DNA of 64,000 nucleotides. Origin: Phymorhynchus buccinoides (lineage: Eukaryota > Mollusca > Gastropoda > Neogastropoda > Raphitomidae). The stretch is taken from assembly GCA_017654935.2 (NCBI GenBank), contig CM065712.1:16249073-16313072 (forward strand), written 5' to 3'. The translations under genes were made by a program, and so were the position numbers. The notes under the pieces are model-generated. The model was not told the DNA's origin and made no database searches. It saw only the letters and a list, made by a program, of their open reading frames with translations. Position 1 is the first letter of the stretch. Each line of letters opens with the position of its first letter. This document shows, piece by piece, positions 20,576 through 34,322 of the stretch.

Positions 20576-23500
20576 CAGTCAAATTGCCCGTGGCTTGAGG
20601 TGGTGGAAGTTGGTTTTGCATGTTTTTTTGATTGTTTCTTATTAACCTGGACCCAATAAGCAAATTTAGCTTGGTTGCCAGAAAAAATCGTTTGGGGAAC
20701 TCCGGCAATGTGCATATTTCAAAATGGCCGCTGCATACCAAGGAGAAATATGATTTTTTTCATCAGTAAAATTCAATTGATGTGTAATACATCATTTCTA
20801 CATAACTTTGGCGTGGGGAATTGAAATTTACTGTCCTTTTTGTGATTTGAAGTCAAATTTGGGTTCAAATGACTATTAATGGTCATTTCAACCATGACAA
20901 AAAGAAGGGAAAATGTCAAAATACTCTTCTACTCTGTTCACATACATGAATTTAATGTAGAGGCCTATGTGATTATTAAGCATGTTCACATTTTGCTTTT
21001 TAGCACTTTTCCATCGTCTGTCTGTATGAATGATCAACGTTCAAGAATCCACTTTTCACAGGTTTACTCCCATTCATCCCATTCATCATCGTCGAAGCAC
21101 GAGTTTCATTTTCGTCTTCTCTTCCCTCCATATTTTCCTCCTTGAATCTTTCTTCGCACTCCTCTTCCTCTTCTTCTGTCATCTTGGATGGATTCAGACA
21201 GACGTCACTGGAACTGCAAGCACAGTAGCCAGTGCAGGACATCTTGTCATGGTGACAACTGCAGCCTTTAGTGCTGCAGGCCTTTCCTTCTGCCTTACAG
21301 CTGCACCGTACAGCGTCCATGAGAGCTCGTGGTGGTGGTGGCTGATCAGAGATTGCTGGCACCGGGATCCCTTCTTTGATTACCCAGCCATACTCTGTGA
21401 TGTCCAGCAATGGGGGAGCCAGTTGGTCCGCCGATTTAGCAAGCATGGTTTGCATATGGGTGCGCATGATGTGTAGGAAGAGATTTGACTCATTTGGTGG
21501 TAGCATCATCAGCTTGGGTAGCTTGCCCAGTTTCTTTGCATACAGTTGGTACCTCGCCTCAGCCATCGTGGTTCCAGGCTGTTGTCCATAGAGTGCAAGG
21601 AAGAATGCATGTCCAACTTTCATGAGATCTTCATGGGTAGCGTCCACCTGGCCTAAGACTGAAAACAGTCCATGGAAGTTTCCATTTTTCAAGGTCTTGA
21701 GAGCCTTCACCTTCCCCTTGCCGTACATATATGAGGTCGTGTCTGAGCCAGTCAGGTAGTGCATACCCAGGATATGGAGGCATAAAGGGCCAAGTTGATC
21801 ACAAGTGCTGTTGATATCCCACACTTCTCCATTCCATCGCTGCATTTGCACTGTGGATCGAATGTTCCGATGGTACACCCAGTAGATCAACAACACAAAC
21901 ACGTCAGTGTCGTCTGAGAGTACACGAATGGTTTCTGCCCCAGAGTCAACAGTCATGAGGAGATGAGAGATCATTGTAATGTCCGCTTCCTCATGGTTGA
22001 ACATTCCATGACTTTCACTCTCAAGAATGGCGTCTTCTCTGAAATCGAAGGTGCTCAATACTTTTGACAATTGCAACTTGTTGTGTTTGTTCTTCATTAT
22101 TGCGTCTCGACAAGGCAAAGGAGTGTTGATTGTGAGGTCATATGTCATGGAGCCGAGACCTGCCCGCCGCATGCGCTCGTGGTCCTTGGGGGACACTGCG
22201 TGGTATTTGTCAAAGACCAAGATTGTCTTGCCAGGAACATGAGACAACTTTTCTTTGATGGACCCAACAAGTGCTGAGGCAGTGCCTTTGACAGGCCAAG
22301 TGATATGGCACAGAAGCTGGCTCATATATACTATTGTGACCTCAGGTGGTGCTGGCTGTACTGCTTTCACAAACAGATTTTTTGCCAATGGTCGCCTTTT
22401 CTCAAACATCCAAACTCGTCAATCATTGAGGGTGGCACCGCACAAAGTTCAAACTGGAAAATAGGCAATAGCTCCAGCTGCCATTGCTGTCCAATTGTCA
22501 GAAGTCTGAGGAAGATGGTTTCAAGATCAAAGATCATTTAATCTCCTACTTTGATCCCTTTCTTCATATGCTCCATTGTCTTTAAGGGACTGGAGATTGC
22601 CTTATGGAATCCGGGTAGAGATGTGTTGATGAGTTCTCCAGTGGGTGATACATTTTGATAATTCATCTGAGATTTGGCGGCGGTCGTCTGCATCCAATTC
22701 TCTTCTCTTGTTCCCCTCCTCATTGTGATGCAGTTCTTTGCTTTCAATGGCTTGGTCCTTGATGTCCTTTGAGGAATCGGGGTAAATGTGGTCCATTGTG
22801 TCTGAGATGTAGGCCGTATTGGGGAAGGACTCAATCCATTCAGCAACCATCTCAGGAGAAAGGGTCATTCATTTGAGGCCACCCTTGCCAGTTCTAATGG
22901 CTGTTTGCTTCCCAAACTGGTCAGAGCTCACGCTGATCCAGCTCCCCTCCTGGTGACGACACACGAATGCTCCCGACATCAGCTCCTCTTTGGCGTCTGG
23001 TGGCAAATGACGTATCTCGAGAATGTGCTGGGTGATCTAGCGTGCATAGTGAAAGTGTCCAGCCACAAAGAAGTATGGCATTCGCTCAAGGGTGAGCTGC
23101 TGCAGGAGAAAATGTCCCTCTCTCTCGCTTCGCAGTAGCTGATGAGCCAACAGTGTCGGTTTGATGAGATTGTCCACCCAGTGTCTACCAGTAGGGTGCT
23201 GCCGACACTTCTCAAGGTATTCATCCACGTCTTGGAATGTTTTGGGTCCTGTAGACAGGAAGAAGTTCAGAAGAGTCGTGGAAACCATTCGAAATGCTCG
23301 CATGGACCGAACAAAGCATTTGCCACTCATGATTCCTGCTAATCCTCCAAACGCTGAGGTGATCAGAGGCTCAATGCCTGATCCACCCATGAGTTTGCCT
23401 ATGCAGCCACTGAAGGACATCAGTGTGTGCATGATTCCAGGCCTGAGAATGACATCCTTGAAGCGATCCGCATCATTCCACTTGATTTGACTGGCAACCA

Positions 23501-24779
23501 TGTACAGCTGCATATCAACAGAGATGTGAATGTAAGACATTCTTGAAGTACTCCAGTGAAGTCAAGATTGTGTCAGGATGCAAAGCTTTAACGTCAATCA
23601 GAGGTCCAAACATGTACGTACTTGCTGGTTTCTTCTGTGCCAGGTTGTTGCGCGCCTCTTGCGTGTTGAAGCCACCCCATTCCATTGCATTCTTCTCTGT
23701 TGTTAGCGTGTTCAACCACTTCGTGTCCTTCTCCTGGGCAGCAGCTAGACTCTCATGTCGGGATGCTACCTCCAAGAAGGAAATGCCAGAAGTGGTTTCA
23801 ACATGCGGAGGATTCACCTTGGTTGGCCCAGAATAGTGCTGCAAGGGGAGACTGCCAGATGAACTGTTGCCGGTACAAGATTGAGCCGCTTGTTTAGAGA
23901 GTGTGGGAATGATCAGCGTGCTTTTACCTGGCTGAGCACGTCCACACTCCAGTATCCCTGCAGGATGAGGCTGTTGGAATTCATGGGAGACCACATGGGT
24001 TGAGCGTCGACCGTTGGGTGTGAAAACTTGGAGATCAAGATTATCAAACCACGCAAAGATGACTCCGACGGTTTTATGCAATCCCATGAATCGATGTAGG
24101 AGTTGTGCATTGTCGCCAAGATAACGGGCTGCTGATTTTCGGAATCTGAGGACTTCATCATATGTGGCTGTGTAGCCATGGTCATGAAGGAGCTTGAGAA
24201 GTTCTGAGCTTCCATGCCGGTGTAGATGTTTGATGGCCAGTCCCAACGTTGTTTGATTTCTGGTATTTGTAATGTGACTCTGGATTGATTGACTCAGGCT
24301 CATAGATTTCTTGTTTACAACACCAGAAGAGACAAGCTCTGAAACTAGCTTCAGTAAAGTTGGACTGGTTGCTTTGATTGTGTTGGCCTGTGTAAACTCA
24401 GACAGGTCGTAGTTGGCGCTGTTGTACTTGACTGATTTGTCTCACAACGTTGTCGATACTTTTGTCATCGAATTAACCTTCTTTTTGACCAGAAATCATG
24501 AAACGGACATTAAATTCGCATTCCTCATATTAAATTCATGTGAAAAACATGTATCACACACCATTTTAGGTTAAATGAGTAAAAAGTTGTGTACCTCTCC
24601 ATTTAACCGGTGGCCATCTTGAATCAGTGCGATTTCCCAGAGTTCCCCAAAATATTTTTTATGGCAACCAAACTGATTTTTGCCAGAAGACCATGCTTAG
24701 TTAGAAATTACCATAAAACAATACAAACCCAACCTGCGCAACCTTCAATACATAACAAAGAACAGTGACAATTGGACTG
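20576..24779 (-). mobile_element. TIR DNA-transposon-like element with nuclease/CXC gene, copy B
   Basis: Same element as 1817-6051, with the same termini (CAGTCAAATTG at 20576, CAATTGGACTG ending at 24779) and the same U2 junction. In this copy the inner TIR reads GGTTGCCAGAAAAAATCG, closer to the right-end sequence than in copy A. Confidence 0.7.
21000..24475 (-). pseudogene. FEN/XPG-like nuclease with CXC module, broken, copy B
   Basis: Better preserved than copy A. One open stretch of 469 codons (21000-22409) holds all three acidic nuclease motifs (HEEADITM, SDDTDVFVLL, LTGSDTTSYMYGKGKVKALK) joined in frame to the C-terminal CxC cysteine module and acidic tail. Further upstream pieces of 167 and 262 codons cover 23037-24303. 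It is interrupted by a TGA near 22869, a frameshift near 22680, a ~30-bp loss near 23540 and others. Most of these lesions differ from those in A. The full protein would have been roughly 1100 residues. The role is inferred to be that of the element's own nuclease or transposase. Confidence 0.65.
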
Positions 24780-24805
24780 ATCACTTCTCGGCCTTTTGGC
24801 TAAGA
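24780..24805 (+). pseudogene. U2 snRNA 5' end fragment, copy B
   Basis: Same 26-nt match to U2 nucleotides 1-26 immediately after the transposon end. Sequence after it differs from A by a small rearrangement (GAACATAAAACAGGAACAT versus CAGTGATTCAGGAACAT). Confidence 0.8.
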
Positions 24806-25466
24806 ACATAAAACAGGAACATAATTTTTTTTTTATATCCTGGTTGGTTTGTTCAGCCCGTCGTACAAGGCGAAAGCCGATACGCGACGTTAAACTGAAC
24901 TTCCATCCTACTTACAACTCTAACTCAATCTCCAACTCATCTCCCGGAATGGGTTGTTTATAGGGTTTTTTTCCCAACGTGTTAGCAAGTCTTGTCGCAA
25001 CACTAAACATTTGATCTGATACCAGTTAGGCCTTGGAAAGCTCACAATTTATGAAATAGAGTCTACTTCCTGACTGACATTCCAGTGATGATATATATTA
25101 TATATATTATATCATATATATTATATACATGTACAGTCATTTCACTTTGTTTTGCGTTATAAAATCAAAGGACAGCATGCACATTTTGTACAAAAATAAT
25201 CATATAGGGTGTGCGTTCATCATGTTCAGCTTTTACCATGTTTGTGTGTTTGTCACAGATGAACAACAAGACTTCAGTTCAACTTGAGCCAATGCACAAT
25301 TCATGCAGAATGAGGTTGAAATAATGGTGAAGGAAAATGTACCTGAGAGGTAGAAAATAACTTCCTGTTCCACGTTTAGAGCCTTAGGCTGTTTTTCAAG
25401 ACGTAGCTGCAAAAGTTGACTGGTAGTCTGAATTGTTGGTTTCTTATAAACATTGTTCGTATTTAG

Positions 25467-25807
25467 GGTCAAGCAAACGTTGGAGGGTGGAACTGAGCTG
25501 GGTAAAGAGCCAGCGGGACATGAGCTAACCCTGGTTGGCGCAGATTTGGCGATGAATCGTGCTACAACTTACGAAACCTGTGCCTTCTTCGTTAACAAAA
25601 AACCCAGGCTTAGAGATGTCAGCGGTGTTGAGAAGCCGCTAACTGGTGGTGGTGGTGGTGGTAATGAAGGTGACAACGAGGGGGGTGATGTCGGAAACAG
25701 TGACCAGTCCAGCCTCAACGAAGAGTCCACGCTCAAGGCCAGTCACTCTGGTTGTGAGGAGAGACGACAGAATGGCGCTGCTGGCAGTTCAGTTCAGCTG
25801 TACATAG
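25467..25807 (+). CDS. CARD-gene exon 1, copy B
   Basis: Acceptor GTTCGTATTTAG and donor CATAG|GTGAGTG. Enters with the third base of a codon and leaves in phase 1. It encodes about 113 residues: no recognised domain, a six-Gly run, an acidic stretch and a Ser/Asn/Glu-rich linker ending SSVQLYI. Relative to A there are about nine replacement and five or six silent differences plus two Gly codons, so constraint is weak but frame is kept. Confidence 0.6.
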
Positions 25808-26114
25808 GTGAGTGAACGTTATTGAAGCCGATCATGCACGCTGCCTAAGCATCTCTCTTTGGACTTTGCTACTTTCTTAATATTTTCAAGCATTGCATAA
25901 AAAAACAACTGGGTGCGACGCGCTCTCCAGGTCGGATCAACCCGAATTTCACAGAGACACCTCTGTGACTATAAATACTATAATACCTAATGCTAATTAG
26001 ATAAGACTGTGTCCTATGGGCTGGTTTGAAGCTATCAACTATCAGTGTAGACAGCAAGAGCAGCCTGTACAATCAGTTGATAAGCAGTAGAGAAGCTTCT
26101 TGTCAAAAGTATTG

Positions 26115-26485
26115 TTATGATGATGATGATGTTGCATGGTGACAGCAACTGAGCAAGTTGAGTAACAATTGAAGACAATTATATCAATTATGATTACGCC
26201 AATGATGATGATGATGATTACAATGATTATCCATTGATGATATTATAATGACAATGATTATGCCTTGATGATGATCATGATAATGATTATGAGGAGGAGG
26301 AGGCAGAAAAACACAATCATAGCGATGATGATGATGTAGAGGATGATGAGGATGATCTTGACCATGATGACGGTGACAACGATGACAATAATGACAATGA
26401 TAATCATGTGGGAATGACCATGAAGATGATGACAATGATGATCACGATGATAATGATAATGGCGATGTTCACGATCATGATGACT
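26115..26485. repeat. GAT/ATG-rich imperfect microsatellite, copy B
   Basis: Counterpart of 7390-7745 with different unit numbers. Confidence 0.9.
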
Positions 26486-26491
26486 TTGCTG

Positions 26492-26679
26492 TACAATGGA
26501 ACCTCCCTTTTAAGACCTCAAACAATCTTCCAAAATAAGGTCTTAAGTGGGAGGGATTTGTATTTTTCTATAAGGGAGGTTATTTTAATACTTACAAAGA
26601 AGGGCAATGTCTAAGAGAAGTAGGTCTTAAGTGTGAGGGAGTCTTATAAGGGGGGTCTTATAAGGAAGGTTCCACTGTA
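26492..26679. mobile_element. Short TA-flanked MITE, copy B
   Basis: Starts TACAATGGAACCTCCCTTTT and ends AAGGAAGGTTCCACTGTA. About 14 bp longer than in A because of a duplicated GGGTCTTATAAG-type word near 26648. Its end is 13 bases before exon 2. Confidence 0.7.
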
Positions 26680-26692
26680 ATGAAATCCCCAG

Positions 26693-26856
26693 AAACCCGG
26701 GAAGAGCTGGAGGAGTTGTTGCGGGCGATGCTGAAGGACTTTGTGGACGTGGTGCTGGTGAAAGACCTGGTGGATCACCTGACAGCCGCCGGGTGCCTCA
26801 CCATGAGCGACAACGAGTCCCTGAACGGAAAGCACATGCACACCCGCACCGACCAG
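26693..26856 (+). CDS. CARD-gene exon 2, copy B (first half of CARD)
   Basis: Same length and splice sites as copy A. Helices ELEELLRAML and VLVKDLVDHLTAAGCLT match CARD helices 1 to 3. The five replacements relative to A (Gly/Asp, Met/Val, Asp/Asn, Pro/Arg, Ala/Thr) are unaccompanied by silent changes. Joins exon 3 in phase 0 to complete the domain. Confidence 0.7.
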
Positions 26857-27104
26857 GTAACATGCAGCTCTCAACTTTTATAATTATATATATATATATC
26901 CCCCGATGTCGGAGTGTGGCTGCCCACGTGGCGGGGTAATCAAACACGGTCACGCACGTAATGTTCTCATCCCTAGCTGATGCACTTGCACCATAGTGTT
27001 CGAGCGCTTCAGCTGTTGGGATGATCCCTGGAGTCTTTTAGTTAGTCAGGGTACGTCAACAACAACATAATTATGTAACTTCTTCTTCGTCGATCGCTTA
27101 GATG

Positions 27105-28410
27105 GTGAAGCCTATGGCCCGCACAAACGCAGCGGTCGCCTGGAGTCCTTCAGGTGCTTTTCCCTCAGTGGTGTAGGGTCTGGTCCCGTTGCTTGTCTGG
27201 GAACATCTTGGAGTTGGCAGTGTTGCAGGACATGCTCATCATCCATGATGTCTGTTCCACATGGGAACATCGTGGAGTGGGCAGTGTTGCAGGACATGCT
27301 CATCATCCATGATGTCTGTTCCACATGGGAACATCGTGGAGTTGGCAGTGTTGCAGGACATGCTCATCATCCATGATGTCTGTTCCACATGGGAACATCG
27401 TGGAGTGGGCAGTGTTGCAGGACATGCTCATCATCCACGATGTCTGTTCCACATGGGAACATCGTGGAGTGGGCAGTGTTGCAGGACATGCTCATCATCC
27501 ACGATGTCTGTTCCACATGGGAACATCGTGGAGTGGGCAGTGTTGCAGGACATGCTCATCATCCACGATGTCTGTTCCACATGGGAACATCGTGGAGTGG
27601 GCAGTGTTGCAGGACATGCTCATCATCCATGATGTCTGTTCCACATGGGAACATCGTGGAGTGGGCAGTGTTGCAGGACATGCTCATCATCCATGATGTC
27701 TGTTCCACATGGGAACATCGTGGAGTGGGCAGTGTTGCAGGACATGCTCAGCATCCATAATGTCTGTTCCACATGGGAACATCGTGGAGTGGGCAGTGCT
27801 GCAGGACATGTTCATCATCCACGATGTCTGTTCCACATGGGAACATCGTGGAGTGGGCAGTGTTGCAGGACATGCTCATCATCCATGATGTCTGTTCCAC
27901 ATGGGAACATCGTGGAGTGGGCAGTGTTGCAGGACATGCTTTGCATCCACGATGTCTGTTCCACATGGGAACATCGTGGAGTGGGCAGTGTTGCAGGACA
28001 TGCTCAGCATCCATAATGTCTGTTCCACATGATAACTTTGTGGAGTGGGCAGTGTTGCAGGACATGTTCTGCACCCATGATGTCTGTTCCGCCATGGGGC
28101 ATGTTTCAGTATGGCCTATCCTTAGCTTGCCTAACACATTCCTCAGCTTGATCAGGATGACCTGGTCCGACCTGCTCAGCCTGTGGTAGGGGTCAGCCTG
28201 CTTGAAGTTTGGGTGGTGCTGTCTCCGTGATGATGCGAGCTCCCCAGCCCTGGCAGGCAGTCGGTCTGGGGGAGGGACCCCCTGATCAACGTCCATGGCT
28301 GAAGTCGGCAATGCAGGACCCCTGGGGTGCCTTACCACGGCATCACGTATCTTCACTATATGATGGAGACAGCCAATTGTATATCTGATCTTACTTATCA
28401 ACATTAATGG
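27105..28410 (-). pseudogene. LINE ORF2 C-terminal fragment, invaded by minisatellite, copy B
   Basis: The minus strand is open for 218 codons (27748-28404). It reads RLSRSDQVILIKLRNVLGKL, a typical segment before the LINE ORF2 zinc knuckle, then repeated CGTDIMDAEHVLQHCPLHD units. The other flank (27324 down to 27112) carries the last knuckle and the natural Pro/Arg-rich tail. RT and RNase H are absent. Confidence 0.65.
27188..28100. repeat. 64-bp minisatellite, about 14 units, copy B
   Basis: Same unit as 8466-9370, with about the same number of units but a different pattern of variant units (mostly TGGGCAG here, mostly TTGGCAG in the left part of A). Internal units have therefore been homogenised separately. 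Confidence 0.95.
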
Positions 28411-28501
28411 ACTCTTTAGGTGGAATCTTCGTCCTTAACTCTTGACACCACAGGTCGCGTTTCATTATTTTAGAGGCTGTTTATTAGCAACGCCAAACTT
28501 G

Positions 28502-28632
<131 letters not shown>

Positions 28633-28689
28633 GCCGGTGTGCAAGAAAAATAGATTTTGCCTTTTATTTGACAAAGGTGTGTGTAATAA

Positions 28690-28915
<226 letters not shown>

Positions 28916-29136
28916 AAGTGAATGAATATTTAATTTAATGTCTGTTCACATCACTAGTGATTTTACTTTTTAGACAACATACAATTATGTGTGTGTGTGT
29001 GTGTTTGTGTATACATGTGTGTGTATGTGTGTGTGGAGGGGGAGGGGGTGGAGATAGATGTGCAAAGGTCTAGCTATGCTCTACCTTTGCCCCCCACCCC
29101 ACTCCACCCCCACCCCTTTTTTTTTTAAAATTCCAG

Positions 29137-29315
29137 GCGCGGAAACTGTGGAGCATCATGAACTCCATGTCGGTGGAGGATTTCAAGGCAGTGGTGTTCC
29201 CCCAGCTGCTGGAGAAGTACCCCCACATCATTCCACAGAGATTCTGCCAACCCCCTCCTCCTCCTTCCTGCGTTGGAGATGGGGAGGATGGAGAAGGAAG
29301 AAGAGGAAGAAAAAG
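29137..29315 (+). CDS. CARD-gene exon 3, copy B (second half of CARD)
   Basis: Acceptor TTTTTTTTAAAATTCCAG, donor AAAAG|GTGGGAG. Phase 0 in, phase 2 out. It encodes ARKLWSIMNSMSVEDFKAV and the last CARD helix, then a Pro run and an acidic/basic tail. Protein-identical to copy A except for two silent changes, in contrast to exon 2. The phase-2 end fits exon 4. Confidence 0.65.
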
Positions 29316-29432
29316 GTGGGAGAGTGGTCAGGAGTCTTGATTTTGTTTTCAAACTTTTAATGGTTGGTTATCTAATACTCTCCTCCTGAATTGACTGACA
29401 AATGTGAGATTTAATTCAAACATATTGTTTTC

Positions 29433-29476
29433 GCACACGCACACACGCGCACGCACGCACGCACACGCACACGCAC

Positions 29477-29544
<68 letters not shown>
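29433..29544. repeat. (CA)n microsatellite, copy B
   Basis: CA dinucleotides with CGCA interruptions on the left; counterpart of 10735-10840. Confidence 0.97.
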
Positions 29545-29545
<1 letters not shown>

Positions 29546-32349
29546 AAAACAAAAACACACCCCCTGTGTCAAAGAATATATGATGGGGTGGTAAAGGTAT
29601 GGGATCGGGATAAGGAGGAGTTGATGAGGGATAAGGATAAGGATTGGAGGGTGTTGATTGACACACACACCATGCAGGCCAGGAACATATAGGCGGAAAC
29701 CAGACAGTTGTTTGCTTTTGTTTATTTACTAGGAAAGACAACAAGAAATAACAATGATTAGGTATGATTGTAGGCCTTGCGCCATAGCACTCAATGTTAA
29801 ACAACATGAGGAAATACACAGTCACAACAGTGGAAGGAACTCACTGTATGACTTAAATAGCATGATTAAACTGACATTGACACAAGCCTAGCTGGGGTTT
29901 GGAAACATAACATAGGCTGGTTTTGCCTGACCCTATGTTTGCGTAACTCATACACAATCATTTGAGTTTATGTGAGTTAACCCAAACCAAGTATTGTAAC
30001 ACTGACATCATCAGATGCTATGTCACTAAAAATAGACTACACATCAAAGTAGGCTGAATAAGATCAGTTTTTAGTGGAAAACTGACTAAAAACAAATGTA
30101 GGCCTATTGAGAGTTTATCATTGAAGTAGCAAGAAACCCAATCAAAGGGAATGCCTTATTAATACTATAGTAGCAGTATTAACACAACAGCTAATCATAC
30201 AATACATAGCTATCACACAAGTAGAAACTAATGGCTGTTCACATTGTGTGAAGCAATGACACAATAGCAATGACTGAATAAGTGCACATAGGCCTATGTG
30301 GGCTTAACTAAGTCTAATACACACCAGTAGCAATGATATGAGCTGAGTGTGTCCGTATCAGACTATCCCACATAGTAGGCCTATGGCTGAAACAGTGATG
30401 AGTAGACCTACACGCATAGTATGGCATAAGCTTAGGTCAATAATATTAATAAGATGGAAATGAGCAAGATAGGCTTTTAAAGAATATAATGTAGGCAAAG
30501 TGCCCTTACATTGTTTACACAGTAAATCGACGTCACACATGAGTGGATGTGACGATGGAACAGAACAATCGGAATGTTCTAATTGTCAGTTTCTCAACAA
30601 CATGAACATTTTATGAATGAACTGATGGTTCAGTGACGAGATTAGCAGACAGCTTTCAGTTCTGGCAAGAAGTACAGTGACAAAGTTAGATCACTGATTA
30701 AGCTAAACAACATGTAAAACAACAGTTTGTAAAGTAGAACAAACTAAGCAATAAACACTGGCTTTAGATTACTTACAGTTATGAGCAGCGATCAGTGCTC
30801 AAACATTGCAGGCCACACAGTTGGGCACAAATTTAAAAAAAAAAATAATAATAATAAAAAGGGTAAAAACGATTCACTGGTGTTAACCTTTTCACATACG
30901 TGGCACGCTTATATGCTTGGTATAGCAGCTTCCTACGTTTAGCACGCTCCGCACATAATGTGTGGCCAGTTTTGACTTGGATTAATTGTGCATTGTAATT
31001 GTGCATGTATGGTCTGAGGGAATCAACTTGGTTGATTAGTTTCAGCAACCATTTGTATGTCTTCTGAGTGCTTTCCCTTGAGCAAATCTGACACACAAAG
31101 TAAGCGAAAGTTGAGTTGAAAATGTTAGAATTCATTACAGCTGTTGTGAAAAACCCACTGGGAAGTAGGCCTAGTACAGGGCGATAGAGTTAATGTTTAA
31201 AAAAAACACCTCACTAATAATATTACTAATATGTGCAGGCAAGTTCAATCATTTTGATTTCTCCTACACATGCACGTGCCAAAATATAAACAATGCTGTA
31301 AACTTCTGAGACTGTTCCAATGCACCCAAGAAAATCTAATAGGGTGGTAGGCTACATCTGATCTGCGTGTGTGAAGCTCTTCTATAAATGAAAATTCATT
31401 ATCTGTGAATCTGATGCTTGGTGAGCGCCAGGTTGACTGCTAGGAGACACCCATTTCGAGTCAAATTTGTTACTTCTGCAGGTATATGTTTTGTTTAATG
31501 TTATATTTGCGTAGTAAAGATGAGTATGAAGCTGCTCTTGTGAATTAAAGACTTTAATGGTAAAAAAATGTTTTATAAAAAACCCTCTAATAGGGTGACG
31601 TGTGTATAGCCCTTTCTTGGATAACTGATAATATACTGTGTGTGCCCTTTTCTCTCTTTTGCTTCTTTTTCTATGGTCACCTCCTGTGTGTACAATTACG
31701 TCTGTATAAAAAAGTTGGTCACCACCACAGAAGAAGAAGAAGAATCAACAGTTTAAAGGGAACTTCATACGCTCTATTAGGATGCAAACCCGCTCTGGAA
31801 AATGCCATAACATGGCTTTAGAATACCGATTAGCACAGACTGCAAACTCTTATCGTATTTACCTACTTTTTGTGTCACATTCTTTCAAATAAAGTGAGCC
31901 AATAAGTCATAATGTGCAAAACTGCAACGTGGAGTTCAATAGAAAGTGGTCTACTTTCGATGAAATCTCGTTCGCCAGAATTATAAAGTTATGACGTCAT
32001 CCAATGAAGTCTTCTTCATCTGCCAATAATGTCCACCTGCCGTAACCGGCAATAACTGACATATGTTGGGGTTCAAAGAAAAATCACTGCGCAGGGAAGG
32101 GGGGAAAACAGTCTTTGCTTGTTTCAGCATCTGTGGGTGACATCATATCAAGAAAGTATTTCTGAACAAATGACGTTGTAGGCGAAACACAATCACCGAT
32201 GATTCTTCGGGCTGATAGAGATCTTCAAATTAAAAATAATAAATGTGTGAATGCTCAGTTTATTTTGAAGAATGTGACACAAAAGGTAGGTAATAGGGAT
32301 AGAGTTCCCAGTATGTGTTTATCGATGTTCTAAAACCATGCTGTGGTGG
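29545..32349. other. Intronic non-coding sequence, copy B
   Basis: No gene recognised. Collinear with 10841-13329 except for the extra block 30617-30926. TAGGCCTA words are frequent. Confidence 0.5.
30617..30926. repeat. ~310-bp insertion present only in copy B
   Basis: Copy A reads TTTTATGAGCTTCCTAC without interruption, whereas B has ~310 bp between TTTTATGA and AGCTTCCTAC. The insert contains an A-run with AATAATAATAA near 30834-30857. No inverted ends or ORF; it may equally be a deletion in A. Confidence 0.6.
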
Positions 32350-32640
32350 TGTTTTTTAGAACGTTTTTGCATCCAAATAATTGAGAACGGGACACTGGCG
32401 ACTCCTGTCACACCTTCACAGGATCAACCTGACACACACCAGTGAGTGCCCCTGTGGCACTGGAATCCAATCCCCAGAGCACATCCTCCAAGAGTGCCCC
32501 ACTTACCATGACATCGGATGTCAAACCTGGCCGGAAGGGATGGAGCTCCAACAGAAGCTGTGGGGACCCACAGAGGTGCTGAAAAAGACGACAGACTTCA
32601 CCCTCAAGGCCGGATTGGAGATTTAGGCATGGCCTGGGAT
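32350..32640 (+). pseudogene. LINE ORF2 C-terminal (zinc knuckle) fragment, copy B
   Basis: Same CPCGTGIQSPEHILQECP and WPEGMELQQKLWG signature as 13330-13679. The upstream frame differs by a short deletion, and the 3' end is cut short by a frame change giving a stop after LKAGLEI. Confidence 0.7.
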
Positions 32641-32802
32641 CGCAGAAGAAGAAGCATCCAAATAGAGCATACAAAGCCCCTTTAATTAATTAAAGAGCAA
32701 TCTCACCGCTTATTAAAGAGTTTTAAAGTGTAAATTTCATGTTTGACATTCGTAGCAGTGATCTAAGAGTGTAAGGCGTAAATATATCTCTCTCTATCAC
32801 AG

Positions 32803-32922
32803 GACCCATGGTGGTGGTGTTATCTCCAGCTGTCTACGTCACAACCTGATGCGTAGGACAAGGCTGTTCACTGTGGCCGATAGTCTGTATCAGTGCCAGA
32901 GCATGACCCTACAGCATCACCA
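32803..32922 (+). CDS. CARD-gene exon 4, copy B
   Basis: Acceptor CTCTCTCTATCACAG and donor ACCA|GTGAGTG (a perfect GTGAGT). 120 bp, phase 2 in and phase 2 out, matching exon 3 before and exon 5 after. It encodes a Gly-rich start, then SSCLRHNLMRRTRLFTVADS and LYQCQSMTLQHH. No domain recognised. A (GT)n run begins directly at the donor. The last ~48 bp and the donor are repeated twice downstream. Confidence 0.6.
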
Positions 32923-33586
<664 letters not shown>

Positions 33587-33604
33587 AGGCTAAATAATGT
33601 TGAA

Positions 33605-33627
33605 GGAGATTGTCAGAAACCAACCCA
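33605..33627 (+). repeat. Echo of the start of exon 5
   Basis: GGAGATTGTCAGAAACCAAC and three following bases match the first 23 bases of exon 5 (38471 on) with two mismatches. There is no acceptor AG before it and similarity then stops. It may be a truncated duplicate or a chance match. Confidence 0.45.
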
Positions 33628-33783
33628 TAGTAAATTATCTGGAACTTAAAGCGCTTAGAGCTTTGATGATGTAAGCGCTTTAGGAATGTTCTTCATAAAT
33701 ACACGTTCTTAATAAACTGTAGCTCTCATTAGAATGATGCTAGTATAAACCAAGTATTCAACAATCTGTTCTAACCATACTGA

Positions 33784-33934
33784 CCAACACTCAAAACAAT
33801 TAGAATAAATCATCATCAAATGCCACAGCACATAAAAAAGGAAAGTAGCAAAGGACCGCTACTCTCATTACCCGGAAGCCCGATTACTCCCTCTGACTTC
33901 CGGTCACACGGTCACTTTGTCTTATCAAATCACT
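33784..33934. repeat. DIRS left inverted terminal repeat
   Basis: Pairs with 37905-38050 in reverse orientation; shared blocks include ATGCCACAGCACATAAAAAA, CTACTCTCATTACCC and TGACTTCCGGTC. The right repeat has a short insertion (GTTTCC region) not present here. Confidence 0.85.
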
Positions 33935-34322
33935 TTACATTTTTCCACTCTTGTGGAAGCATCTTCTGGAAGCCATTTGCTTTTCTTCAAGTTCACTTCT
34001 TCGTTTTTCACTGGTGGGTTCGTTCCATTCTTACTCTACCTTTGTTAACCTTGCTTATTATTGCTTGCATGAATAGCTTTTAGCTTTCTTTTGAATTGAA
34101 TTATATTTTCTTTCTCCTCTTTAGGAGTTTAGTGCTTTTTGCTCTTCGTTGTTTTGACCGGTTTGGTCATACAGTACTTTGTTTTGCTGTTAGGCTTTGT
34201 CTAACTAGCTTTTTGTCTGTTCCTTTTTGCGCATCAATTTGTTTCTTGTTGGCTTAGCTTGTGCTATTTAAAATCGTTTTTTTTGTTAGGGAATAGCTGT
34301 TTGTTTCTATATTTTACCGGTT

